Source: Symsagittifera roscoffensis
Lineage: Eukaryota; Xenacoelomorpha; Acoela; Convolutidae
Direction: 5' to 3'
DNA: 64,000 bases
Assembly (NCBI RefSeq): GCF_963678635.1
Contig: NC_087068.1
Location: 27,778,318 to 27,842,317, forward strand
Below the pieces are notes generated by a model. It did not search any database. It saw only the letters and a program-made list of their open reading frames with translations, and was not told the origin of the DNA. How positions within the stretch are numbered: the first letter of the stretch is position 1; every line of letters starts with the position of its first letter. The position numbers and the translations under genes are program-made. Below, in pieces: positions 12,097 to 23,401 of the stretch.

Positions 12097-12661
12097 AAAA
12101 AAATAAAAAAGTTAATGCCAATTTGTTTGTTGGCAATATTTTTTCGTTCAACAAATCTGAACGAAGTTAATTTATCTAAAAAACCTTAATTTGAAATCGA
12201 ATTTCTTCTGATTGTTCCGACTTTTGTAACGAAAGTAACGGAATATTTGTGTTCGGGGTGGGTTTTTTTTTCTTCAGACAATTTTCGACTTTTTAACTAG
12301 CCATTAACTAGCCATTAACATTCGGGGCCTCGCCCTGATACGAGCAGTTTTGTTGCTAGTTTTCACAAGAAAAACAGTTTCCCTAAAACTAATCAACCCA
12401 AAATGCTATAGTTTTGACCGATCAAACTGCCCAAGGTCACAAATATTGCCAACAATTTGGCATTAACTATGACAAGAGCAAATGGCCTATATGCATGCAA
12501 ATTTGAGTTTTTAGCTGACCTAGAGTCACGATTTTTTTCTGAAAAAATATCTTTTGCATAGAAAATTCTCTGAAATAAGTCATTTTGTCTTTTTAATTAA
12601 TTTTGTCTGTCCTCAAGTTTTTGCAACTCTCTACTTAGTGTTGCAAAAAGTTAGGACATAC

Positions 12662-13252
12662 AGTGCTGATTTAAATTATCCGGACAAAACGAACAAAACT
12701 TGAACTTTCAAACACGTTTTTCTCAAATTGGGTTAAGATTATACAAAAAAATGAAGAAAACAAAAGTTGCTTAGAATTTCATCAATATATGGTGCAATTT
12801 TTTCTCCGAAATTCTCAACCAAACTTTACCCCAAAAGTGGATCTTTTTGGCTCAAAGAACGTTGATGTTGATACTCAAAGAACGTGAATGTTACAAAATA
12901 AAACCCAAAAACTTTGCGTAAAAACAATTTTTAAACAATTTACTCACATTTTGGAGATTTAACCTTTGAAGAACTTTGTTGGGCTGTGTAAGAGGATTCT
13001 TGTGATATATATTCCCAAGCAATTAACAAATTACTTTCAGCGTAATTCTTCATTAATTGAAAAAAGCCTAAATGAGAAATTTTTGGGGTAAAATTTTGGT
13101 TGAAAATTTCGGGAAAAAAATTGCACCATATTAATTCTGATGAAATTCCAATTAATTTTTGATTTCTTTTTTTCTCTATATTAACCCAATTTGAGAAAAA
13201 TGTGTTTGAAAATTCAAGTTGTTCGTTTTGCTCGGATAATTTAAATCAGCAC
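12662..13252. mobile_element. Tc1/mariner-like foldback MITE, copy 2
   Basis: Same family and architecture as the copy at 11502, with TA present on both sides (CATA before, CACTG then TA after). It was probably duplicated along with the surrounding tandem unit rather than inserted independently, since its position in the unit is the same. Confidence 0.85.
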
Positions 13253-14060
13253 TGTAAAAAAATAAATGAAGTTAATGCCAATTTGTTTGTTGGCAATATT
13301 TTTTCGTTCAACAAATCTGAACGAAGTCAATTTATCTAAAAAACCTTGATTTGAAGTCGAATTTCTTCTGATTGTTCCGACTTTTGTAACAAAAGTAACG
13401 GAATGTTTGTGTTCGGGGTGGGTTTTTTTTTCTTCAGACAATTTTCGACTTTTTAACTAGCCATTTTTAGCGGGTTTTTTTAATATCTTCTGAAAGGTAT
13501 TGTTGCCTTGAGATTAATTTTGAAAAAAAAAATATTTCACCTATGATCGATTTTCGTAAAGTAATAGGGGTTTAAAGATAGCCATTTTGGCCAATTTGGG
13601 ACAATTAACGAGCGATGTATTTTGCGCTATTAACCCGTAATCGGAGATTTAATCCATTTTTGAAACCGTTCCAAATTAGCGGAAGGAAGCTTATTTGCCA
13701 TAGTTGATTTGTTTATTGGAGCAAAATCTATCACTTTGTATTTTATATGGCGTGTGGGGAATGATTTGAAATTAAGAAAAAAAAACTTATACTCAGTTTT
13801 TCATGTTATTTCATTTTTTTACATTCAATTTTTCGTGTTCTTACAGCTCCATAGACCTTAAAAGGCAGTTGGAACATTCGGGGCCTCGCCCTGATACGAG
13901 CAGTTTTGTTGCTAGTTTACACAAGAAAAACAGTTTCCCTAAAACTAATCAACCCAAAATGCTATAGTTTTGACCGATCAAACTGCCCAAGGTCACAAAT
14001 ATTGCCAACAATTTGGCATTAACTATGACAAGAGCAAATGGCCTATATAAGACATTTTTG

Positions 14061-17000
14061 CATGCAAAAAATGATGATTTTTTGGACGGAAAGTTTGTCT
14101 CAAAGTCATATATAAGTTCATATTTGCATACAAAGTTTTCTCAAAACTGTCAGATTGCATTTTTTGATTATTTCTTTCTGTTCCAGCCTTTTGCGGCTAA
14201 TTATAGAGCTAAAATTAGATTGGAAAATTGAGAGCAATAGTCGTCGAATTCAAATTATGCATTAAGGATTGAAATTTTAGACAGCCTTTATACCCAAATT
14301 GCTGTCAAAAAACAGCTGTCAATTTTTCTGTCAATTTGCTGTCAATTTTTTTTAAAATTTTTTGAGTTACGTGCCTTGCTCTTTGTAATTGTTTTGTCCA
14401 TCCGAATTTTTGTTCATCCTAGAGCACCAGTAAAGAGTATACAGACCTTTACTCTAAAGGACTGGTTTACTACCCTCATTTCTACCCTCATTTCAAATCC
14501 TAGCCATCTTTTGGAGCATTACAAACTGTAAATGACATCAATTAGGACAGGACATGAAGTGCTTTGCGGGTCACATTGTTTGTGATAATTTCATATAAAC
14601 CAATACTCATCTGTCCACCGTTTAATAGTTAACGACGAAACACTGATGGTAACTACTGCATGCACTCCGTAGTAGAGAAATCATGTTCACCATTAGAACA
14701 ATCAGTGCCCCAAAATTGAGTTTGACAAAACTTAATTGCTGAAATTTCTCTAAATCGCCGATGACCAAAATTGTAAATCCTAGCGCTGGTGTATAAAAAA
14801 AAACCGCTATTCATTGTTCAAAAAAATTTTTTGTGGTTTTCTCCAGCCAATCAGGCTTCGGGATAATTTTTTGATTGGAATTTTTTTTTGCTTTATCGTT
14901 GAATCCAATTTCTATAGTAGTTTCAACTGTCAAAACTTTTATTATTATTTCCGTCAAAAATGCTATTAAATTTTGTTTAATATGTCAAAGGGAAATTGAA
15001 AATTCAGTTCAGCAAAAAAAATGAATTTTCTAGCCCTAAAAAATTGCAGTTAAACTGCGCTTTTGACTCAGCAAGAAAAACTCAGAAGTATTGAGTAAAT
15101 GGTCGTTTTAGGCATAGTAATGGTTTTCGTTTTCTTAACAGATTTTTTTAAAAAATTTTTGAAAAACATTGATTAAATAAACTTGAAAGAAAACATGTAG
15201 CATAATGGGATAAACTTGAGGAACATTCTGCGCAGTTTTTCAACAATGCGTTATGTTGGCGGTAATTTTTTCCGGCTAAGAAACCATTTTGAATCTAATT
15301 AATGCCTAATAGTTAGTGCGAAAACCGGAAAATATGATAAATAAAGATTTTAAGAACAAGGAAAATGAATATTTGCTAAAAAAAAAAAAGAAACAATTTT
15401 TGAGAAACTATAAAATTACTTTGTAAATTTTTTAGTTTTCATAAATCAAAAACGTATCAACCGTACAATTTTCCTCATCCTAATTCCTAATTCCTCATCG
15501 TAATTTTTAAAAGATTGATCAACTCCAAGCAAGTATTTTTTCTGAAAAATAAACTTATAAAAACAGGCTTTTCATAAAAACGCAAAAATAAAATAGTTTA
15601 AAATTTTTTAAGATAACTTGTCTTTTTGATAAGCTAAAAACATTTAGATCAACGTTTTAATCATGTTTCAAATTTAAAATATCAAATTAACCAATTAATA
15701 TAATTACCCTCAATCAAATTGTTTGAAAAGTGGATGTTTTCACCCTCTTAAACCATTTGATTGTACGACCATGAGATTGTACGGTTGATCCGCAAAAACT
15801 AGTTCTGATTCATTAACGTGAAGCAGTCAAACATGCAAAGTTTTACCCTGATTCCAGCAGTCTCATTAAAAGTTTATGTTTTATTGTTTTGCAGCTATAG
15901 GTCAGTATTACTTTTTACTTTTATAGGGCAATCAAAACTTGGAGTGAAAGTAGGTTGATTTTGGTCATTTTTCTAGACCTTAAGCTGCACAAGAATTTTA
16001 ATCTGCATTAAATTAGATCGAGGGCGTTGTGGTTTTTTTTGTTAGTCGATTGGTATGCGTTGATTACTTTAACATAGACTGCAATTTGACCGTATTTCGT
16101 TCAACTCAGATTTTTGAAACAAACTGAAACAAGAATGCTTGTATCAGCAGAGTTGGAACCGAATTGCATGACTAAACATTTGTTTTTGATTAAAATTGTA
16201 TGACAAACTGTTTTCGGAATTTTTTTTCAAACGAGGCCTAAATTACATTAAAACCCTTCTATTAAGCTGTGCTATCTCTGAACAGAGAAGAAAACCTGAG
16301 AAAAAAAATGATTTTCAGAAGTTGCAACCTCAGTTTCTTAATTTTCAGCAGGAAATCTTCTCAGCTCTTTAGATAGGAGCAGGGTCCTAATCATAACCTA
16401 AAGGAAGCATTTCTGGAGAGAGGTTTATATCAATATATATTTTTAAGAAACCTGCATATTTGGGAGCAAACCTCTGGCAAATCTCCCAAACATCGTGAAT
16501 CCACCCACTACCTCCCAAACATGGAAAAAAATTGTTGGAATCGTTTTGGCATCAACCAAAGCTTCACACGAGACATGGAAACACCATTTGTGTTAGGAAA
16601 TTATGAATTGCCAAGTTTTGTGAATTGATAGTTAAGTTCAGTTTCTTCTTGATTCTTCTTCCAAGTCTTGTTTAAACTTATTCCAAAAATGTGAACTTTG
16701 TTATTCCAATCAGTTGAAGCAATTTTACGAAAAAAAAGAACACAAACCCTGTTCCAACTTTTTTGAATCAGAGCTATCTTGCCGTTCGATGTAAATTTGA
16801 TTCCAGTTTTGTGCTAAAAAAAACTAACCAAAAACTGCAGTTACGTAGCGATTAGGAACAACTAATTCAACCAATCAGTATCGAGAACAAGAAGCAAATA
16901 GAGAAAACAAATCATAATTAACAAAATTATTATCTCAATTCTCATTGGTTAAAATAGTAATTGTTTACTTTTGGACCCCACTCCCTGCAACTGTAAATCG

Positions 17001-17510
17001 TAGTATTGATTATATCCTCTTTTGACGATTACGTTTCATTGTTTTGACCATTTAATTATTGGAGAGAGTTAAGTGGTACGTGACATTAAGGACCTTTCAG
17101 TCGTGATTCTAACGACGTTAAAAAATTTCCGAAAAGTTTTCTCAGTGTCGAGAGAAACCTGTAAAAAATTTCTAGTTTTAGATTCAATTTCAAGCGAAAA
17201 ACACGATTGAATACCGTTCGTTAAATGGAAGCGAACTACTTTTTCAAGAAATTTTTTTAGGCTCACAAAATTTGTTTTAAGTAAAAAGAAAACTAGTTTT
17301 GGATGTTTCTTTCTGCGCTTATTTGACTATAAAGATTTTCAAACAAACATCAAAAATATAGTACAGATGTAAAAAAAGTTAATAAAACAAGTTTTGCCAA
17401 TCTTTTCTAATTCACTAATTCACAAATTCTCCACGCGATTGTAATCATACAACACTGAAAACGAAACTAATTTGAAAAAAAAAATTCAAAAAAGGTTTTT
17501 TTTTAGTATT
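14061..17510. other. Long AT-rich stretch, no gene seen
   Basis: No ORF with recognisable motifs on either strand and no splice-bounded coding block. Only minor short repeats stand out, such as GCTGTCAA repeated near 14300-14345 and a CTAATTCCT repeat near 15480-15495. Confidence 0.5.
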
Positions 17511-17560
17511 GTCGGAACAATCTGTGCTACTTGCCCAGCAACCAGCTATCCTTGTTGGCA
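17511..17560 (+). repeat. Terminal fragment of the GTAGCCGGTTACTG repeat family
   Basis: Reads GTCGGAACAATCTGTGCTAC then TTGCCCAGCAACCAGCTA, the reverse complement of the family end seen at 6331 and 42172. Confidence 0.55.
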
Positions 17561-17585
17561 TATGAAATTTCAGATCGCGTGTTAA

Positions 17586-18203
17586 ATGTCCCAAATTTGC
17601 AATTGTCACACCCAAATAACTATCAAAAAAATCAACATTGGGAAACATTTTCTTGAGCTCGAGAGATCACTATTTTCAGGCGGTATGAAAATTTTTGCTT
17701 GGGAAAACATGCTTAAACAGTCAGCATCTATTGGGAACAAACTCAAATCAAGCACAAAAAGTCCACCGTGTCGAAGAGAAGAACAAATACTGGGTTGCGA
17801 AGAGTATCTTTTTGCTCTTTCACACATGTTCTTTCACGACAAGGCATGTGAAAATGAAATATTAGAACGCATGAATGAAAAAAAAATAATTTGCATAGTT
17901 TCGCGCACTTTTCCGGGCTCTTTCACAATTTTCTGGCATTTTTCTCTCAGAAAGAGCAAAAACATACGCTTCAACAGTTCAGTTAGAGCACAGTTGAAGA
18001 TGGCCTCGGGCAAAAGAACCACACTCGGGCACTTCGTGCCCTCAGGCCCGCCTCTTTTTTCCTCGGGCATCTTTCAACTATGTTCAAACTACTACAAAAG
18101 CCATTACGATTCCAAATTTCTCGTAGTCGACACGCGCCTAAATGCTTGTGAAAAATGTTCGCAGCTTCCTAATCAAGTCCGAACCGGTAAGAAAACTCAG
18201 TGA
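17586..18203 (+). CDS. Unexplained 205-codon ORF
   Basis: This is the longest open frame in the window. It is unusually long for such AT-rich sequence. The predicted protein is lysine-, serine- and phenylalanine-rich with several cysteines (for example EACEKCSQL-like and SPPCRREEQI stretches). I recognise no domain. Shorter open frames overlap it on the minus strand. It starts just inside sequence related to a MITE end. It may be chance, part of a degraded element, or a lineage-specific gene; I cannot separate these. No splice or poly(A) context clearly supports expression. Confidence 0.2.
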   Translation: MSQICNCHTQITIKKINIGKHFLELERSLFSGGMKIFAWENMLKQSASIGNKLKSSTKSPPCRREEQILGCEEYLFALSHMFFHDKACENEILERMNEKKIICIVSRTFPGSFTIFWHFSLRKSKNIRFNSSVRAQLKMASGKRTTLGHFVPSGPPLFSSGIFQLCSNYYKSHYDSKFLVVDTRLNACEKCSQLPNQVRTGKKTQ

Positions 18204-18410
18204 ATAGGCAAGCTAAAAGACAAGCTAGCAAAGAAACTGGCCACCGACTTAAGGTGGAAACCATTCAAGCAGGCTGTTAATATTTTCTCAATTATTTTTG
18301 ACAAAAAAATTGCATTCGAAAAATTAGCCATTAGTTGGAATGAAACTTTTGTCTAGTATCGGACTCATTGGAAAGACTTATCATTCAAAGATCGCATTCT
18401 TGAGAACATG

Positions 18411-18449
18411 AAAACGTTATTAACAATTCAAATTTGTTAATAACGTTTT
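18411..18449. repeat. Perfect 16-bp stem hairpin
   Basis: AAAACGTTATTAACAA and its exact reverse complement, separated by a 7-base loop. Confidence 0.9.
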
Positions 18450-19610
18450 TCAAAATTGTTTCCGAAAAAAGAATGATAACACTACAGAAACTTTAAATTG
18501 ATGCAAGTGCAGTAAAAGGAACTGTACTGAAAAATCAGACTCATGTTTCGACTTTGGAAGAAACGACTGGAAAATGTAGGCTTGGGGTGTTTTTTTTTTA
18601 AACTCAAACATTTCGAGTTTTTATTTAACTTTTGAGGACAAAATTTTTTCATAGCAAAAAAAGATATTTTTGCCCTCAGCTTAATATCAAAAAGATGGAG
18701 TAAAAATTGCCAGTTTGCTTACCTTGGGATAAGAAATGTGCGATTAATTTCCTGTTTACTCCTGGGTTGAACTTAAATAGATCGTCATTGCTGAGTAGTG
18801 GATCTCAAATAGATCGTCATTGTCGCATGGGGGAGTAGTGGGCGAGGGGAGGCGTAGTTGGCTAAAAGCTAATTTTTACTATGATGATGGCAAAAAAATA
18901 ACAGTTAAATGAAATTTTAAACTGCGAAAATGAAAAAGTAGAGAAATTTAAGCATACAAAATCATGTAAAAAGAAAAAATTCATGAAAAAATCTGTAGCA
19001 AGTGCACTAATCAGGAAATGAAATAACTTGCAAAGTTTATCAAAATTCTATCAAAATATCCATTACAATCTATTATGATGGATTATATTGAAGTTAAGAA
19101 ATTATTAGGATTATACTCCATTTTACCCCGAAGACTAGGGGAATGAAAAATGATGTGATTTTAAAACCGAATTTTGCTGACAAAACACGTTGTTGGTGTG
19201 ACAAATTAGGAGTAAAAAAATTGAAGGAGGGAACAAATGTTGAAGGACTCGTCATGAGATAAACTAAATGAAGTGTTGGCAGTCTTTTCAGCCGGAAAAC
19301 AAGCCAAATCAGAACAATCGACAACACTTGTTACTTGTGGCTGACTACCCTACAATTGTTAAAGGTAGTTGTGACTTGTCATTCACCGAGTCCAGAGATG
19401 TTCTGACTATCAGACATAAGAAATCACTCAAAATCTTTTTTTTCGAAATATGATTGCTGTCAAAAAGATTTCAAACTACAGCATGCTCTTTCTTTTAAGA
19501 AAAGAGTACAGCTTACAATGTGTCAAAACAAGATACGAGACGTTATTGGGGATCTCGCTTTAATACTGCGCAAGGATGTAAAAAGGGAACTTATGACTAA
19601 TCAACAAAAA
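18450..19610. other. AT-rich stretch, no gene seen
   Basis: Contains a short direct repeat (AATAGATCGTCATTG twice, near 18776 and 18810). Nothing else is recognisable. Confidence 0.5.
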
Positions 19611-20085
19611 CTGATCATAGCCAACTGACAGTTAGAAAGAGTGATGAACGCAAAGAAACTGAAAAAAAAACTGACATAATTTTTCAAAAACTTTCAACTT
19701 TACAATTTCGAAGAAAAAAAAATGGCCATAATGCTCTTTGAATTTGTAGTACAATTATTGATGGACAATTTTGTACGAATTAACCCAATTTGAGAAAACT
19801 GGATCAATAGGCAAAACTTTTATTTCGCTGGGAAATCTGATAATAAATTTCCATTTTTGAAATTAGAAGTGGATCACATTTTTCTTGATCTATACATTTG
19901 TGCTGTTCGATAGTGGATTTTGCCTTCCTTTTAACAATAGAAATGCACTGAATTTGAAAAGAAATCACAAACTGCGAAAAATCAAAATTGAGCAGGAACA
20001 AAATTTGAGGCTTTTTCCTGAAAAAAAAAATCAGCAAGATCTAAATAAGAGTACTCACTATGTTCATTGCTCTTAAAAAGAGGAA
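19611..20085 (+). repeat. Dispersed repeat with TATA-like 3' end
   Basis: Copy of the family at 5338: CATAGCCAACTGACAGTTAG at the left, GCTGTTCGATAGTGGATTTT in the middle, and a degraded box (ATCTAAATAAGAGTACTCAC) followed by GTTCATTGCTC at the right. Confidence 0.75.
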
Positions 20086-20263
20086 ACCGTTTCTGATATT
20101 TTTGATTGTGCCTTTAGGGGCATACAGTTTGCGCTGTCACTTGATATTCGTGTCAAAGACACTGATGCTCTTTTCTACATGATTTGCTACCCCGTAAAGT
20201 TAATGAATTTAACAGAAAACGATTTTTAAAATGAAGAGGGATCAGGTTAAAAAAAACGACCCA

Positions 20264-20655
20264 TTATCTTAACATCTCTGGTAATTTCTGGTAACTGGCG
20301 TCGTACCAACGGAGTTTCTTCTTTCTCGAAAATATTAATTGATGGACTGAAGAAACTTTTTTATGGTCATGTTGTGTTCGGTTCTGAACCGTATCTCTTT
20401 TGCAACCTTGAGAGCGACAATTTTTTGCTAAAACTGACGAAACCAAAACGGATATCCCTCGGCAAAAAAGACAGCAGTACTGGGGTCTCTTCTCACGATG
20501 GAGGTTCCGTCTCTCAAAACCGTGAGAAGAGGCCTCAGTACTGATGTCTTCCATGTTGAGAGATATTAGTTTCGATTTAGTCACTTCTTTGCCAACAATT
20601 ATCGCTCTCAAACCGAAACGACTGAACACTAGAAAAATTTCAAGCAATCAGAATC
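20264..20655. mobile_element. Foldback element centred near 20508
   Basis: Arms about 20410-20500 and 20518-20600 are inverted copies. The innermost arms are CAGTACTGGGGTCTCTTCTC and GAGAAGAGGCCTCAGTACTG. A 127-codon minus-strand ORF spans the structure but looks like a by-product of the repeat. Confidence 0.6.
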
Positions 20656-20689
20656 GTTAAGCGTTCCTATCCGCATGAAAAATTGTTCT

Positions 20690-21115
20690 TTTTTGTTCCG
20701 ACTTTCGTATTGAAGGTAACGGAATACTTGTGCTCGGGGTGGGTTTTTTCTTCAGACAAATATCGACTTTTTAACTAGCCATTTTGACGGAATTTTTTAA
20801 ATGTCATTCAGAAGGAATTGTTGTCTTGAGCTTAAACTTGAAAAAATATTTTACCTGTGCTCCTTTTTTGTAAAGTTATTGGGGTATGGAAGAAGCTTAT
20901 TTGCCATAAATGATTTGTTACTAGGAGCTAAAGCTATCACTTTGTACTTTAGTTTTTAGTTGACGCATGGGGGGATGATTTTCAAAAAAAAACGTCAAAT
21001 TTTTTTTTCATTTTATTATATTACATTCGATTTTTTCATGTTATTTTTAGCTCCATAGACCTTAAAGTCAGTCTGAACATTCAGGGCTTCGCCCTGATAC
21101 CAGCAGTTTTGTTTT
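20690..21115 (+). repeat. Single diverged copy of the 10.6-kb array unit
   Basis: Shares TGTTCCGACTTTCG, CTCGGGGTGGGTTTTTTCTT, AGCTCCATAGACCTTAAA and the hairpin segment CAGGGCTTCGCCCTGATACC with the tandem array at 10556-14060. Confidence 0.75.
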
Positions 21116-21379
21116 CTTTTAAATCTGTTTTCTTTACAGCTTAAATTTTTGACAATGTTTATTAGACCTGAAAATATCTATGAACTCAAGTATCTGGTTA
21201 TATTGCAATTGGATATTAACGTTCTGGATTAATTCGCCTATATTGAGATTAATTCGCTAAATGTTCAAGTTCCTATCCGTTCATCAAAAATTACTGGCTT
21301 TACCAGCGGGCCTTGGATCAATTTCTTTGCAACTTTAAACTTGATGTACTAAGCAATCAAAATAGTTCATTATTTTGGG

Positions 21380-21680
21380 TATCTTTTCTCGGTTTTTGAA
21401 AACTTAACACAATTGGAAAAATATTAATGAGCTAAGAGAGATTGGAAAATCCGAAAACAGAAATTCATTTTCGCAAAAAGAAGTCATTCACGTGTTTTTT
21501 CGCACCATTTTCAATTCGTCATTGGAGCGCGGCATTTGCCTTCCAATTAGCAAATGAGACTTAATTGAACCGTAAAACTAATCTAAAGTCAAGATGAAAT
21601 TTGAGCTCGTGACCTTTACTTTTCTTTCACTGCTTACGACTTTTTTAACGTTCGTTCGTTAACACTTAGAAAAATCTGCA
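21380..21680 (+). repeat. Diverged fragment of the TATA-type dispersed repeat
   Basis: Follows the family order (CACAATTGGAAAA, AGAAGTCATTCACGTGTTTT, GCGGCATTTGCCTTCCAATT) but lacks the TATA end. Confidence 0.4.
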
Positions 21681-21980
21681 TTTTTGACAAACTCTCCGCT
21701 TAAATTCTGTGAACTATCTGTTTGAGCTCTGATTATTCTTTTCTAGACATTTGTTGCTTTAGCGCAATTCTTCTTTCTATTCGTTAGATGGCCAAAACTG
21801 ACTAATTGAAGAAATTTAATTATATTTGACATAGTGTACGGCCAAGGGCAACATGGACGGTAATATTTTTCGTCTTTGACATCAATGTTGAGTTCAACGA
21901 ACTTTCTATGCTGAACTGAATGAATGAGCACCAACAGACAATTTAGCAATTTGGATTAACATCTCGCGGTGATTGAAATG

Positions 21981-22435
21981 GGTGCCGGACATCAAGCCGA
22001 CGGGACTTCAAGCCGAATCGTAAAATTAGGGACTTCAAGCCGAAAATTTTCTCATTAAGTCATGAAATAAGATTAATTTGAACACTTTTCTGAAGATTTT
22101 CTCATTTTCATGATCTTTAGTCGGTATTTATCAGCGTTTTCATAAAATTTAAACCTCCAAATGATGTTTAGGAAAGTTGAAAAATAAAACACGGCTAAAG
22201 GCAAATTTCTTGATTTAATTTATGCATTTCAAAAACCGGCTGATATTATTAACGGATGTCAATCCTAAGTGATTCATTGTCATAAATAACGCTTATTATG
22301 GACTAAACTAGCGTAAGATTTTGAAAAGCAAGGTTGTACAGATGAAAAAATATTGATTTGAGGTGCTTGTAAAGTTTAATTTTCGGCCTGAAGTCCCTTC
22401 GGCTTGAAGTCCCGTCGGCTTGTTGTCCTAGACCC
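21981..22435. mobile_element. Mutator-type MITE with 10-bp target duplication
   Basis: A 455-bp element with inverted ends: left GGACATCAAGCCGACGGGAC, right GTCCCGTCGGCTTGTTGTCC, each followed inward by a second CTTCAAGCCGAA-type block. The flanks carry a perfect 10-bp direct repeat GATTGAAATG (21971-21980 and 22436-22445). G-rich termini and a 9-10 bp duplication suit Mutator-like transposons. No coding capacity. Confidence 0.8.
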
Positions 22436-22445
22436 GATTGAAATG

Positions 22446-23010
22446 AGCGCAGAGAGTAACAAATCAATGTACAAGTACCAATACTACTTCTATTAATTAG
22501 TTCGGTCTAAGAAAGCTAACTAACCTATCACTATCAACATTGTTTCGGTTTATTCGGATCCCGGCTAGCTGATATAATAAAATGATGATTTCAAAATTTT
22601 TCTGCCGAAAATAGTATTGTCAAAAACTAGCCCGGATTCAATGTTTTTTTTTTCAAATTTAAGAACGTTAGAATAAGCTAAAAAATGTATACTTTTCAGG
22701 AATGACAAAGAAGCACGTAAATTGTTTGTGGTAATTTTAAACAGAAAGCGATATGGTGAAAATTGTTAAGTTTTACTTCGAGTGAATTTATTTATTTGTA
22801 CAGAAATTAAAAAGTGGATAGAGTTTTCAAGGAATGCTGGAGTGAACTCAAACTCTTCGCCGCCTTTCGAAGTTTTGAGAGCAAAATCAAACGGACACTA
22901 ATCATATTATCTACATTCAATTTCAAACTAATTTTCTTTTGACAGACACTTATCGTACCTTCTAATATATAGTTTGATTTCAAACTACTTTTTCTTCCAA
23001 AGCTAATAAC
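22446..23010. other. Intergenic stretch downstream of the adaptor gene
   Basis: AT-rich, no gene seen. It also contains further AATAAA hexamers on the minus strand (for example at about 22786) that could serve as distal poly(A) sites. Confidence 0.45.
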
Positions 23011-23016
23011 TTTATT
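23011..23016 (-). terminator. Candidate poly(A) signal of the SH3 adaptor gene
   Basis: AATAAA on the minus strand, about 245 bases past the stop codon at 23261-23263. Confidence 0.4.
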
Positions 23017-23260
23017 TTATGTTTTTCAATGATGGACCTTGTTTTATTGAAACACTTATTTCAAATTTCATTTGATGAGCTAAATTGCTAGCATTAATGA
23101 CCAACATAAGTGTCAATTGACTTTCGCCATCAAAAATTCTAAAATTTAATTTTGAAATATGAATAGTTTATATTCCTTTTGTCTATTGTGATAATTTACA
23201 CATATGAAACGTAATCGTTGCAGCTTTTCTAATTGAGAATGAGCTTGATTTGTGCTGACT

Positions 23261-23401
23261 CTATTTGGCTTTAACAAGTGCGTCCACTTTCGCCTCCAGT
23301 CTTTTTCTGGCCTCCTGCTCCTGTTCCAGTTGACCTTCCAGTTCTTTGATCCTCCTTTCCAGTCGAGTCACTGTGTCTTTCACTGTTCGCAGCTCTACCT
23401 C
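23261..23401 (-). CDS. Last exon of the adaptor: coiled coil and stop
   Basis: Phase-0 exon of 47 codons including TAG. Leucines recur at heptad spacing (LERRIKELEGQLEQEQEAR, then KRLEAKVDALVKAK). A terminal coiled coil of this size mediates trimerisation in CIN85 and CD2AP; the same role here is inferred. Acceptor is TTTTTTAG. Confidence 0.85.
   Translation of the reverse strand, partial: EVELRTVKDTVTRLERRIKELEGQLEQEQEARKRLEAKVDALVKAK

Larger units (their letters stand above)
10556..14060 (+). repeat. Tandem array of 1.2-1.6 kb units carrying foldback MITEs
   Basis: Units begin with AAGTTAATGCCAATTTGTTT at about 10556, 12110 and 13268. Each contains a short hairpin segment (GGGGCCTCGCCCTGATACGA at about 11161, 12320 and 13879). 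Unit 1 is about 1550 bp. Unit 2 is about 1160 bp because it lacks a roughly 400-bp internal segment after 12305. Unit 3 is partial and breaks off near 14050. Units 1 and 2 each include one inverted-repeat MITE. Related single copies are at 20690-21110 and, inverted, 36460-36760. Confidence 0.85.

Noticed and set aside
11798-12154. A 118-codon minus-strand ORF
   Set aside because: It lies within the inverted arm of the foldback MITE and has no protein-like motif.
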